64,000 nucleotides of DNA from Bacillus zhangzhouensis (GTDB lineage: Bacteria > Bacillota > Bacilli > Bacillales > Bacillaceae), in NCBI GenBank assembly GCA_025809375.1, contig CP099514.1, positions 310,001 to 374,000 on the forward strand, in the 5' to 3' direction. The notes below the pieces were generated by a model, which saw nothing but the letters and a program-made list of their open reading frames with translations, ran no database searches and was not told the origin of the DNA. This document shows positions 20,101 through 30,800 of this stretch, piece by piece. The number at the start of each line of letters is the position of its first letter. Position 1 is the stretch's first letter. The position numbers and the translations under genes were made by a program.

Positions 20101-21866
20101 ATATGGTGCCTTCATGGATCATAAAGTTAGACCATTTTCCAATGACGGCCAATGGAAAAGTTAATCTGAAAGCATTGCCATCTCCTGATATGGAAGCGAA
20201 CCAAACGGCATACGAAGCACCAAGAGACGAAGTTGAAACAATGCTTTGCGGCATTTGGGAAGATGTCCTTGGCGTCAGCCAAGTCGGCATTCGCGATCAC
20301 TTCTTCTTCCTTGGCGGAGATTCGATTAAAGGCATCCAAATGGCAAGCCGACTCACGCAAGCAGGCTGGAAGCTCGATATGAAACTTCTATTCCAATACC
20401 CAACGATTGCGGAGCTGCGCCCATATATTGAGGAAGCCGATCAAATGACAGCCGACCAGTCACCTATCGAAGGAGAAGTCATTTTAACACCGATTCAGCG
20501 CTGGTTTTTTGAACGAAACTTTACGAATCAGCATCATTGGAACCAATCAGTTATGCTTCATGCGCCAAAAGGTTTGGATGAGGAAATCGTTCAGCAAGTG
20601 CTGGAGCAGCTCATGATCCATCATGATGCCTTACGAATGGTGTATCCGATCGAAGAAGGGCGCGTGATCCAGCGTCATCGAGGAATCGAGGAAAACAATG
20701 TGGCAATTGATGTGGTGGAAGTAAAAGGGGAGCTGTCGCAGCAAATCCAGCAGGTAGAAAAGCTGGCAAATGAAGTACAGGCGGGTATGTCGCTAGCGGA
20801 GGGACCTTTAGTAAAACCTGCCATTTTCCGAACGAATCAAGGGGATCATTTATTGCTCGCTGTACACCACCTTATCATTGATGGTGTGTCATGGCGTATT
20901 TTCCTTGAAGATTTCATGGCTCTTTATGAACAGTCAAAGCGCGGGGAAACTCTTACCCTTCCTGAAAAAACTCACTCCTTTCAAGAATATGCCCAGAAGC
21001 TGACTGAATACGCTGTGTCAGATGAGCTGCTATCGGAAAGGGATTATTGGAAAAAGGTACTTGCGCAATCCGTTCCTCTGCTTCAAAAGGATCATGTCAC
21101 GGAGGATCAACGAATGCTTCATACACAGACCATTCGTTTTACATTGTCTGAGGAAGAAACGCACAGTCTGCTGACGGATGTACATGAAGCCTATCAAACA
21201 GAAATCAATGATATTCTACTGACAGCATTAGGGTTGTCCATGAAAGAGTGGACAGGTGAAGACAGACACTTGATTCATCTTGAAGGGCACGGGAGAGAGG
21301 ACATCCTCCCTGCGGTCAATGTATCACGGACCATTGGCTGGTTTACTAGCATGTATCCTGTGTTATTGGATATGTCGCATGCAGACGATCTTTCGTATCA
21401 GATCAAGTATTTAAAAGAGGAACTCAGACACATTCCAAACAAGGGGATCGGCTATGGTGTTTTAAAATACTTAACGCCTGACAAGATGAAGGACGATATC
21501 AATTTTCAAGTCACACCAGATATCAGCTTTAACTATCTTGGTCAGTTTGATGAACAGATCGGCGGCGGTGAACTGAGGCGCTCTACATGGCATGCAGGAC
21601 ATTCGCTGAGCCCTGAATCCGAGAAACCTCATGCGCTGGATATAGTTGGTTTTGTAGAACAAGCAATGCTCCATGTGACGATTTCCTATCATCACCTAGA
21701 GTTCGAAGAACGTACGATGGAACAGTTCAAGGAACTTCTAGAAAAGAATGTGAAGGCATTGATCTCTCATTGTCTATCACAGGATGAGAGTCAGATCACA
21801 CCTAGTGATGTGGGGGATGAGGATCTCACCATGGATGAACTTGAAAAGCTAATGGATCTATTTTAA
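11151..21866 (+). CDS. srfAA: Surfactin-family (pumilacidin) synthetase subunit A, modules 1-3
   Basis: This cytoplasmic NRPS of 3571 residues has the order C-A-T, C-A-T, C-A-T-E. The first C domain (HHIVADG, about residue 136) is the starter type that N-acylates the first residue with a beta-hydroxy fatty acid. A-domain pocket residues read by alignment to PheA are DAKDLGVVD (Glu), DAFMLGMIF (Leu) and DAWFLGNVV (Leu). Thiolation motifs are RGGHSL (about 1003), CGGHSL (2032) and GGDSI (3056). The E domain (HHLIIDG, EGHGRED, NYLGQFD) makes the third residue D. An ATG at 11145 abuts the GGCGGAGG site; the ATG at 11151 gives normal spacing and matches SrfAA starts. Module 3's A-T segment is almost identical to module 6 of srfAB. 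Confidence 0.95.
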   Translation: MDTVYYPLTHAQKRVFYTERFYPDTSISNLGGFARLKSVSGLDPSLVVDVLQAYIRQTDSLRLRLVYRDEQEEPVQYIKSYEKQPIRMEKGWSEEEVRAWANEQIREPMPLIDSPLIEFTVFQISEQECWLFCKAHHIVADGISIILMGNRIIDLYHDMLQGVDISTVEEISFVDHIMSEQTYESSKRFQKDQAFWNEQFAHIPEFASLKPHKRYEMSLHAERFSGDVPDSLKEKLRVFCEEQKVSMFSMFMSTVYIYLHRFSGMEDVVLGTFLGNRTNAKEKKMIGMFVSTIPMRASVQGSQSFLDFVKQVMADQMKILRHQKYPYNLLMNDLREREGFTGRLFDISLEYQVMQWQKKENLSFITEPIFSGSGMNDISIHVKDRWDTDTLTIDLDYRTDVFTEEEMSKMFNRFLILLEAAVSQPDQLIGKLPLLSAVEQKELLQLSEGELFERPAAKPVHHMFDETANKYADRTAVVAGNGTMSYGELQQQAEKLARFLQMKGISRDVPVAVLMDRKTDVMVAVFGILKAGGAYVPIDPALPEERIQFIVEDSGASIVLTEESFIQKYPALSEKMLMQQQILLDDGRLPELVDQTAPEDLAYMIYTSGTTGKPKGVMIEHLQLHHLVHALHHEIYQGANKLQMALLAPFHFDASVKQIFAALLFGHTLHIIPRETARNGVQLADYYRRHQIEAADGTPAHVQLLLAADLDGLSLTHMLIGGEALPVKAARSLIEAVRMSQPDFTLWNVYGPTETCVDAAVHRLNLSELSDSTEQRYVSIGKPLGHHRIYILNEYDQLQVHGAAGELCIAGIGVGRGYVNQPELTEKVFTADPFSPHERMYRTGDLARWLSDGTIDYLGRMDDQVKIRGYRIETGEIEAVMEQVDGVDKAVVLVVDEADGEKALSAYYQARQKGVSVDKLQAAIKHQLPAYMMPLYFKELDAFPLTVSGKVDRRALAALKGDRAVLAVYTAPRNDIETKLVHLWEDILDQEKIGVYDSFFDRGGHSLKAMTVLTQVQRDFQVEVPFSVLFEQQTIAALAAYIAQAERSSETVIPKAPAADHYPLSPPQQRVYMVSQLEQSTAYHMPAVVRLKGTLQLEKLTEAFERLISRHDMLRTSFHTIKGVPRQRIASSVSFQIEQLTGGTMEENMQQFVRPFDLECAPLLRIGLKSLHDQEHLLFFDMHHLISDGLSIDLMLRELSDAYEGSVRAPLKLQYQDYAVWQQHQGFQKEEAFWLQEFSGDIPALQLLTDYQRPAVQSFVGDRVIKEIDEVLMNQLQELAANHHTTLYTVLLSAYYTLLAKYTGQKEFVVGTPAAGRVHTDLNDMIGMFVQTLALRSEVDPNGTMSQLIEQVKEKTMQAFEHQQYPFERLLEKLNVPRDFSRHPLFDTVFTLAPDHGAARHIGDMLVEVEETNFYIAKFDLTLQAMESDQGLSFVLDYSTALFKRSTAEQMLKHYVYLLEQMVQMPQEAIQSYRLLSEQEAEAQLNMWNPLPAPYPAEDTIVTQFEAQVQQYGHQPALQCKDVVLSYQELNDRVNQLAHYLRENGFEKGMKTALFFERSNEMVLSVLAVLKAGGVYVPIDPDFPDERVKHFLTDSGAQFLLTHQVLRHRPVLTAFEGTIIETEDQAIAQQSDSPIDAHILSEDLANLTYTSGTTGKPKGNMVTHRNILRTVKQSNYLTIHHEDTVMSLSNYVFDAFMFDVFGALLNGAKLIVLPKDHILNMNELSGAIEKEKVSILMITTALFHLLIDMKKDSLKNVRKVLFGGERASVPHVVTALETVGKDKLVHMYGPSESTIFTTYYPVNHIDKQALSIPIGKPVSQTAVYIVDEFGHVQPPGVAGELCVAGDGLVKGYYNQPELTSEKFVKNPFRPGETMYKTGDLARWLSNGDIEFIGRIDHQVKIRGQRIELGEIEHQLLRHPQVKEAVVIAAPNDTLCAYFTAEGSVSLTDLREQAGRELPAYMMPAFFMQLDKLPLTNNGKVDRRALPAPDLSVQGANEYTSPQTETERLLAKIWEEVLEVPRIGRHDHFFECGGHSLRGMKMLNRLYEEMQVELTLKSLFEAPTLEAFALAVDQADQTEIKRVEIAKEAAYYPVTSAQKRLFVLEKMTDAEQSYHMPAALKLEGVFDEKQFEKAIDQLVQRHEAFRTSFGFVQNEPVQRIETNVSIDIEKIEQNGRDIQELMNDFIRPFDVEKAPLLRIGLVSVSVNVHYLLIDMHHIISDGASVGILIEELSALYRGDKLEELPVQYKDYAVWTKSEASAAKKVAEEAFWLDQLQGELPVLALPEDLPRPKVQTFAGDRVSFTIEGSLKAKLDELVRALNSTTYTVLLAGYSILLSKLSRQEDIIIGSPVVGRTHPDIQSVIGMFVNMLALRTRPAGHQTAAEFASNVHQLVLEANEHQLYPFEELVDQVQTVRDTSRHPIFDVVFSMENADIHDLSMEGLHIVPQPFEENIAKFDLTLTGNESADQIELVFDFNCSIFQKTSIEKWKEYFLHLLEQMVSAPDQSLDQMQLLSPQQQQNQLNEWSGPALDVPSDQTVHALIDSKAHEAPHQKAATFCGTSWTYKELNHRANVVASRLVSSGIKPGDRAGILTRPSLHMTAAVLGVLKAGAAFVPIDADYPAQRIAYMLEDCGAEVLLIQKGLSAPPSFTGHVLFIEDAVEGEAHEIQVHIKPTDLAYMIYTSGTTGQPKGVMVEHQSLVNLAFWHNDSFQVTHKDRTAKYAGFGFDASIWEMFPTWIAGAELHIIDEAIRLDMIKLNAYFNEEGITIAFLPTQLCEQFMSMDNHSLRYLLTGGDKLKQVKPVPYKLVNNYGPTENTVVATSGVINPEQSTIPIGTAIANTRFYIMGSLYDLSPPGVPGELVIAGKGLARGYWNLPEETDKRFVPDPFYPGERMYRTGDLVKWTENGELIYLGRIDHQVNIRGFRIELSEIEAQLLTLDSVKEAVVTTVKDAGDQDALAAYVITEENDTDTGDLKERLKHTLPEYMVPSWIIKLDHFPMTANGKVNLKALPSPDMEANQTAYEAPRDEVETMLCGIWEDVLGVSQVGIRDHFFFLGGDSIKGIQMASRLTQAGWKLDMKLLFQYPTIAELRPYIEEADQMTADQSPIEGEVILTPIQRWFFERNFTNQHHWNQSVMLHAPKGLDEEIVQQVLEQLMIHHDALRMVYPIEEGRVIQRHRGIEENNVAIDVVEVKGELSQQIQQVEKLANEVQAGMSLAEGPLVKPAIFRTNQGDHLLLAVHHLIIDGVSWRIFLEDFMALYEQSKRGETLTLPEKTHSFQEYAQKLTEYAVSDELLSERDYWKKVLAQSVPLLQKDHVTEDQRMLHTQTIRFTLSEEETHSLLTDVHEAYQTEINDILLTALGLSMKEWTGEDRHLIHLEGHGREDILPAVNVSRTIGWFTSMYPVLLDMSHADDLSYQIKYLKEELRHIPNKGIGYGVLKYLTPDKMKDDINFQVTPDISFNYLGQFDEQIGGGELRRSTWHAGHSLSPESEKPHALDIVGFVEQAMLHVTISYHHLEFEERTMEQFKELLEKNVKALISHCLSQDESQITPSDVGDEDLTMDELEKLMDLF
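18714..20516 (+). repeat. Near-identical A-T cassette, copy 1 (srfAA module 3)
   Basis: 1803 bp that match 29427-31229 at a constant offset of 10713 with only eight differences found by eye (about 99.6% identity). Seven differences are synonymous and one changes Ile to Val. Similarity falls abruptly at both ends, in the C-A linker and at the start of the E domain. Confidence 0.95.
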
Positions 21867-21887
21867 GCAAAATGAAGAGGTGGACTT

Positions 21888-24800
21888 ATGAGCAAGCAGA
21901 AAATTCAAAAGGTATATCCTTTAACACCAATGCAGGAGGGCATGCTGTATCATGCCATGCTAGACCCTAATTCCTCCTCTTATTTCACACAGCTTGAGCT
22001 TGGAATAAGCGGAGATTTTGATCTCGATCTTTTTGAAAAGAGTCTCAATGAACTCGTACGAACATATGATATTCTGCGTACAGCCTTTGTTTATCAGCAA
22101 TTACAAAAGCCTCGTCAGGTTGTACTGGCTGAACGTCATTTAGATGTGTATAGAGAGAATCTATCTCATCTGAATGATCAAGAGCAGAAAAAGGTATTGG
22201 ATCAATATAAAAAGCAAGTAAGAAAGCAAGGATTTCACTTAACGAATGATCTGTTGTTGAAAGTCGCTGTTTTTCAATTAAATGAAACAAACTGGCACCT
22301 TATTTGGAGCAACCATCACATCATCATGGATGGCTGGTCCATGGGTGTTTTGATGAAAAAACTGTTTCATTACTATGAATCTTATCGGAACGGCCGAACA
22401 CCGGATCGCTCACAAGGGAAGCCTTATGCGGACTATATCCAGTGGCTGGGAAAGCAAAATAAACAAGAAGCGGAAGACTATTGGAAGAAGCGGCTGGACG
22501 GTGCTGTTCAGCAACAAGGGCTGCTGCAGCAAAAAGAAACGAACGGACAATATGATCATCAGGAATGGACGTTTACATGGGATGCACAAACGGTACAAGA
22601 CATTCAAAATGCGGCAAGACAATGCCAAGTGACAGCACCGAACCTTTTTCAGGCTGTCTGGTCCGTTCTTTTAGGCACCTATCGTGCAGCGGATGATGTC
22701 ACATTCGGAACAGTCGTATCGGGCAGACCTCCAAGTGTGTCTGGGATTGAGCGCATGGCAGGACTGTTTATCAATACGATACCCGTTCGGGTGACATTGG
22801 ATCAGGAGCAGACGTTCAAACAGCTTTTTCAAAAAGTTCAGCAGCATGCACTGGAAGCGGAAAACTATGATTTTATGCCGCTTTATGACATTCAGCAGAA
22901 AACAGCTGCTGGAGGAAAGCTCTTTGATCATTTGGTTGGGTTTGAAAACTATCCTTTAGATCAGGAGCTGTCCGGTGACACCATGTCTGCACGTCTCGGT
23001 TTTGCCATTGATGTAAAGGACGGATTTGAACAAACGAATTTCGATCTCAATGTCCTTGTCTATCCGGGCGAAACGTGGACATTAAAAATCAAATACAATG
23101 CGTTGGCTTTTGAAGAAAAGGTCATTGAGAACATATCAAAACATCTGACCAACCTTATGAAGCAAATCATTCACAATCCTGACGTACGTCTTCATGAAGT
23201 GACATGTATTACTGAAGAAGAAAAGCAGCAGATTGAAGCGTGGAACCAGACTGAGCGAGATTATCCGAAGCACCTGTCCATTCCTGAGCTGCTCAATGAA
23301 CGTATCAAGGTTCAGCCTGATCATCCGGCATTAGTCGAAGGCGAGCGAACATTCACATACGAAGAGCTTGGACAAGAAATCCGACGTTTAGCCGGCAGTC
23401 TTGTAGAAAACGGCGTTCAGCCGGGGGATGCTGTCGCGGTGTATATGAACCGATCAGCAGATGCGGTAATCGCCATTTTAGCGGTTTTATACGCAGGGGC
23501 TGCTTATGTACCGATTGAACCAGGTCAGCCTGAGGAGAGAATCCGTTGGATGCTTGAAGACAGCAGCGTAGCCATTTTGCTCTATGCTGACAACCTGCCG
23601 CCAGTTGATGAAAGCATCAAAGCTGTTCGTATGACTGGCATGTCTCATCACTCACAAGCGGAGTTATCAGTCCAGACGTCTCCATCTCAATTGGCATATA
23701 TCATGTTTACATCGGGATCAACTGGACGGCCAAAAGGAGTTCAAATTGAGCATCAGCATATTGTGAGGTTAGCATGCTCACAGGAGAAAGTGGGATTGAA
23801 CAAGTCGGATCGTATGGCGCATACAGGAGCTGTCAGCTTTGATGCGATTACCTTTGAAATCTTCACTACACTTCTGAATGGGGGAACGCTTTATCCTGTT
23901 GACCGTGATACTTTATTAGATATTCACCGATTCGAACAATTTATTCAAACACATCAGATCACGGCGCTCTTTTTAACGACTGGTTTATTTAATCAGCTTG
24001 CTCAGCAGCGGCCGCAAATGTTCAAAGGGTTAAAAACATTATTCACCGGCGGTGATGTGATCAATGTGAAAAGTGCGGAGCTTGTGAAAAAGCATCATCC
24101 GGCACTTACCTTATTGAATATCTACGGCCCAACAGAAAATACAACCATCTCGACCGTTTACGAAGTAAGAGGAGATGAAACGGGTTCGATCCCAATTGGT
24201 CAGCCGATCAATCATACGTCAGCTTATATTTTAGATGACTATCAAAGACTTCAGCCAATTGGAGCTCCAGGAGAGCTGTATGTGGGCGGAGATGGTGTTT
24301 CAAGAGGGTACATCAAACGTCCAGATTTGACTGATCAAGTATTCATGGCAGATCCTTTTAAGCCGTCAGGACGGATTTATCGAACAGGGGACTTGGCTAG
24401 ATATGGTGCAGATGGTCAGATTGAATTTCTCGGCCGTGCCGATGATCAGGTGAAAATTCGAGGCTTCCGTATTGAGCTTGGTGAAATTGAAACAGTGCTT
24501 CACCAAGAAGCGAGCATAGATGATGCAGTTGTACTTGTTCAGCCGCTTTCTTCAGATGAAAAGGAAATCATCGCATACTTCACAGGGGCGCTCACAGAAG
24601 AAGAGGTGCGAGATTTAATCAATCAAAAACTGCCAGCTTATATGGTGCCGCACCATGTGATGAAGCTGGATACCTTTGCGCTGACATCGAACGGGAAGGT
24701 AGATCGAAAAGCTTTACCAAAGCCTGACGAAGTGCAGCACAAAATCATTCCGCCTGAGACTGAGACAGAAAAGGCACTCGCTGAAATTTGGGAGGAGCTT

Positions 24801-27800
24801 CTTGGCAAAACGATTGGAGTAGACGAGCATTTCTTTATGGCTGGCGGACACTCGCTCAAAGCGATGATGATGTCTGCGAAGGTTCAAGAAGTGCTTCAAA
24901 AGGAAGTGCCGATTCAAGTGATTTTTGAGAAGCCGACGATTCGCTCATTAGCTGCTTACATTGATCAAGATGGTCAAGAAGAAACCGGGCATCCTATTTT
25001 ACCAGCAGAGCAGGCGGACGAATATCCGGTATCACCGGCTCAGCGCCGCTTATACATTTTGCAGACACTTGAACCTGGCAGCACGAATTATCATATTCCG
25101 ATCGTCTTAACACTTGAAGGGACACTCGAATATCAGCGGCTCAAATCAGCGTTTAATCAGTTAATCCAAACACATGAAATCTTAAGAACGAGTTTTCATA
25201 TGAACGGAGAAAACATTGTCCAAAGGGTGCATGAATGGACTGCATTTGACCTTCCTGTTCATGACATCAAGGAAGAAGAGGCTGAAGTATTTCTTGCTGA
25301 ACGTCAATCGCCATTTGATTTAACAGCGGCACCTCTTTTGCGAGCTCAGCTGCTGAAAGTCAGTGAAAACCGTCATCTTCTCGTCTTAGAAGCACATCAT
25401 CTCATTACAGATGGCAGCTCCATGAAGACATTCATTCAAGATTTGGCAAAAGCCTATGATGGAGAAGCCCTTGCAGAAAGAGCCATTCATTATAAAGATT
25501 ACGCTGTCTGGCAGCTAAGTGAAGAAGAAACGGAAAAACAGAAGGAGCATGAAGCGTATTGGCTGAAGCAATTCGAAGGAGATTTACCGGTTTTAGAGCT
25601 GCCAACTGATTATCCACGTCCAGCAGAACGTGATTTTTCTGGGGGACGATTCATGTTTGGCTGTGATCAAGCAACGACTCAGCGGATTCATGAACTGCTT
25701 CAGAAAACCGATACGACCATGTATATGTTCTTGTTATCCGCCTTTCAAGTGCTGCTTGCAACCTATAGCGGCCAGGAAGATATCATTGTGGGTTCGCCTG
25801 TTGCTGGACGGACACACCCTGATATCCAGGACATGCCGGGGATGTTTATCAACACCATTGCGATACGCGGAAAACCAGAACAAACCAAAACATTTTTACA
25901 GCTGCTTGAAGAAATAAAAGAAACAAGTGTTGACGCTTTTGCACATCAAAGCTATCCACTTGAAGAGTTAATTGCACGTCTTCCATTAGACCGTGATACA
26001 ACTCGGAGCCCGCTTTTTAGTGTGTCATTTAACATGCAGAACATGGAGGTTCCGGCACTAAAGCTCGGCGATCTGCACATTTCGCCTTATGCCATTCAGC
26101 ATCATTCGGTCAAATTTGATTTATCTTTAGAAGCATTTGAACGCGAGGGAGCATTAAAGCTGAGCTTGGACTATGCAGCGGCGTTATTTAAAGAAGAGAC
26201 CGTCCGCCAGTTTGGAACGCACCTCCTAGCGATTATTCGTGAGGCGGTTCGTCATCCTGAGGAACAGATCGGCTTGCTCCATATACTGGATCAGCGTGAA
26301 CAAATAGAGCGTCTGGAGAAAAAAGCCGAGGGGCAAACAAATCGTCATCAGCCATTCCATGTCCAATTTTCACGTCAGGCACAGGAAACACCGGATGCCA
26401 TCGCCGTCATGGATGATCAAAGAAAGCTCACCTACCGCGAGCTGGAAGACATGTCACATGCACTTAGCTGTGAACTTAAGAAACGAGGCGTAGAGAAAGA
26501 AAACACTGTGGCACTGATTCTTGACCGCTCTGTTTACATTATTGTCTCCATGCTCGGTGTGTTGAAAGCAGGAGGAGCGTTTGTCCCGATTGATCCAGCC
26601 TTTCCGGCTGAGCGAATCCGCTTTACATTAGAGGATTCAGGTGCAAAGGTCATTGTGACAAATGAGTCTCTTGCAGATTCCTATCAAAATCGCAAGTCCA
26701 TTCAAGTAGTGCAGGTTGAACAAGCAGTGCGTCAAAGCCATCCGCTAGAATTGCCGGAAGTATCGGTCGATCAGCTTGCTTATGTGATTTACACATCTGG
26801 GACAACGGGGAAGCCGAAGGGTGTACAGCTCACGCATCGCAATCTATCACACTACGTCAACTGGATGACAAATGAGGTGACATTGCAAGAATGTGATCGG
26901 ACGGCACTGCTTTCTTCTTATGCATATGATCTTGGCTACACAAGCATTTTCCCTGTTTTAAAAGCAGGGGGGACACTCTATGTTCCTCGTGAAGATGTGT
27001 ATACAAACCCTGTACGTCTGATGCGTTTGATTGATGAACAAGAGTTGACTTATATCAAAATGACACCATCCTTATTTCATATGATGGCAGATTCTAAGGA
27101 ACATTCATTTAACGCTTTACGCCTAGTGGTACTTGGAGGAGAGCCGGTGATCCCTGAAGATGTTGAGACATTTATGATGCAGCATCCATGCGTGGCAGTA
27201 ATGAACCATTACGGTCCGACTGAGACAACCATTGGTACAGTGACCAAGCTGATCACACCGCAAGAGCTGGACGCTTTGAAGGAACGATCTTTGATCGGGC
27301 AGCCAATTGCTCACACAAGAGCGCTCGTATGCAATCAGCAGCAGCGCCTTGTCCCTTACGGCGCGCCGGGAGAACTTTATATATCTGGAGAAGGTGTGTC
27401 GAGAGGCTATTTGAATCAGCCTAAGTTAACAGCGGAACGTTTTCTTGAAAATCCATATGACCCTCAAGAGCGAATGTATCGCACAGGAGATTTGGTCAGA
27501 CAGCATGCAAATGGAGATATTGAATTTCTTGGGAGAGTCGATGATCAAGTGAAAATCCGCGGCTATCGCATTGAGAAACAGGAAATTGAGCATGCCGCAC
27601 GTGCTCTGGCATCCATTCAAGAAGCCTATGTGAAAGTCCTGCACCTGTTCCGTTTGCCGGAGCTTGCACTCTATTACACAGCGCCTGAACACATTGGAAC
27701 ACTGACCTTTAGAGAAAATCTTGCGGAGACACTGCCGGATTATATGATTCCCACGTACTTTGTTAAAGTCGATCACATTCCACTCACCCAAAACGGAAAA

Positions 27801-30800
27801 GTGGATGCGAAGTCTCTGCCGCTTCCGCATGAGGTGCATATGAACCGTACGGCGCATGTGGCACCAGAAACGGAACTGGAGCGGATGCTGTGTGACATTT
27901 GGTCAGAAGTTCTTGGGGTTGAACAAATGGGTGTTCTTGACCACTTCTTTGAATTGGGAGGTCATTCCCTCAAGGGCATGGTGCTCCTTTCGAAGGTGCA
28001 AGCGAAGCTGAACAAGCATGTGCCGCTCAAAGTCCTTTTTGAAAAACCAACCATACGGGCAATGGCAGCCTACTTGGAAGAAACGGATTCTTCGGTGGTT
28101 ACATCCATTCAGCCGGCGGAAAAGCAAGATTTCTATCCTGTCTCTTCTGCTCAAAAGCGGATGTATGTGTTACAGCAGCTGCATCCAGAAGCAGTCACTT
28201 ATCATATGCCAGCCGTTTTAATGATGGAAGGCAGCCTTGATGTGAAGCAGCTGGAAGCAGCGCTTCAAGCCTTGATCGACAGACATGAATCATTGCGGAC
28301 AGCCTTTGTAGAAATTGACGGCGTACCCGTTCAAAAAGTCTATCGTCAAGTTCCGTTTACTTTAGAGGTTGTTGAAATAGAGGGCGATCAGGAGCAGTCT
28401 GTCGTCGAGTCATTCATTACACCATTTGCATTACATCAAGCACCATTAATGAGGGCAAAAGTGGCGAAGCTTTCTGATGAGAAATATGTATTCATGATGG
28501 ATATGCACCATATCATTGCAGATGGTGTCACACGCAGCCTGCTCATTCAGGAACTGGCAGAGCTGTATGAGAAAAAACCGTTACCGCCAGTTCAGCTGCA
28601 CTACAAGGATTATGCAGTATGGCAGCAGGAAGAAAAGCAGCAGGCGCTGCTTGAGAAACAGCGGCAGTATTGGCTGGAGCAATATGCACAGCCGCCCGAA
28701 GACTTAGCGCTGCCCCTTGATTTTCCGCGTCCTCATGTTCAGTCATTTGAAGGAGGGCGAGTCGATAGATGGTTGTCTGCTGAAAAGGTGCAGGCCATCA
28801 AAACGCTCATGGCGGAAAAAGGGGTGAGCTTGAACATGGTGATGCAAACAGCATTGGCTATTTTCCTTTCCAAATTAACCGGGCAGACAGATATCGTCAT
28901 AGGCGCTGTGACCGCAGGACGTACCCATGCTTCAATGGAACGGGTTCCAGGCATGTTTGTCAATACACTGGCTCTTCGAAACGAAGTGCAGCCAGAAGAA
29001 ACGACAGCACAGCTGCTTGAAAAAATGAAAGATCGTAGCCTATCAGCCTATGAACATCAAGAATTCCCGTTTGAGGAATTGGTGGCTCAGTTAGACCTTC
29101 CGAAAGACTCAAGCCGCAATCCGTTGTTTAGTGTCATGCTGACAACAGATGACCGTGACTTGACGTTACCGGATTTGAATGGACTCAAGCTGTCGCACAA
29201 GCCGCAAGATACTGTTCATGCAAAATTTGATGTAACGCTCGGTGTATTTGAAGAAAATGACCAAGTGGGCTTGCGCTTTGAGTATGCAGCGGCTCTGTTT
29301 AAAAAGAGCACCATTCAGCGCTGGAGCCGATATATTGAAAAAATCATAGACGAAATGCTGGCTAAGCAGAATCAACCAATTTCAATGCTATCGATCTTAA
29401 CGGAAGAGGAAAAACGAGAGCTGATCAACGAATGGTCAGGACCTGCCCTAGACGTCCCGTCAGATCAAACCGTTCATGCCCTGATTGACTCTAAGGCACA
29501 TGAAGCACCGCACCAAAAAGCGGCGACCTTCTGCGGAACGAGCTGGACGTATAAAGAGCTGAACCATCGGGCGAATGTAGTCGCTTCAAGACTTGTCTCA
29601 AGCGGTATAAAACCAGGAGACCGCGCCGGTATTCTCACCCGCCCATCCCTTCACATGACAGCCGCTGTCCTTGGTGTTCTCAAGGCAGGTGCGGCATTCG
29701 TTCCAATTGATGCGGATTATCCGGCGCAGCGTATTGCATACATGCTGGAAGACTGCGGGGCAGAAGTGCTTCTGATTCAAAAAGGATTGTCTGCACCACC
29801 TTCATTCACAGGTCATGTCCTGTTCATAGAAGATGCGGTAGAAGGAGAAGCGCACGAGATCCAGGTTCATATCAAACCAACAGATCTCGCCTACATGATT
29901 TACACATCTGGAACGACAGGACAGCCGAAGGGTGTCATGGTTGAGCACCAGTCCCTTGTGAACCTTGCATTTTGGCACAATGATTCGTTCCAAGTGACGC
30001 ACAAGGATCGAACTGCGAAATATGCCGGCTTTGGCTTTGATGCTTCTATTTGGGAGATGTTCCCAACATGGATTGCCGGCGCAGAGCTGCACATTATCGA
30101 CGAAGCGATTCGTCTTGATATGATCAAACTCAATGCGTATTTCAATGAAGAAGGCATTACCATTGCCTTCCTGCCAACGCAGCTATGCGAGCAGTTTATG
30201 TCAATGGACAACCATTCTTTACGCTATTTACTAACAGGCGGAGATAAGCTGAAACAGGTGAAGCCAGTTCCATATAAACTCGTCAATAACTACGGTCCAA
30301 CTGAAAATACAGTCGTAGCGACAAGCGGAGTTATCAATCCAGAACAAAGCACGATTCCGATTGGAACAGCCATCGCCAATACACGCTTCTACATCATGGG
30401 TTCGTTATATGACCTGTCGCCGCCAGGCGTACCGGGCGAGCTTGTGATTGCAGGAAAAGGACTGGCAAGAGGCTACTGGAATCTTCCAGAGGAAACAGAC
30501 AAACGATTTGTCCCAGATCCATTTTATCCAGGCGAGCGCATGTACCGCACAGGGGATTTAGTGAAATGGACAGAGAATGGTGAGCTGATCTATCTTGGCA
30601 GAATAGACCATCAGGTCAACATCCGCGGCTTCCGTATTGAGCTGTCAGAAATTGAAGCCCAGCTCCTGACGCTGGATTCGGTGAAAGAAGCCGTCGTGAC
30701 AACGGTCAAAGATGCGGGTGATCAGGATGCCCTTGCCGCTTATGTGATCACGGAGGAGAACGATACAGATACAGGGGACTTAAAAGAAAGACTAAAACAC

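Noticed and set aside
23445..23530. MNRS-initiated stretch in srfAB resembling the start of ComS
   Set aside because: It is in the main srfAB frame and is part of the conserved A2 core of the adenylation domain, so the match to ComS is only four residues and probably chance.
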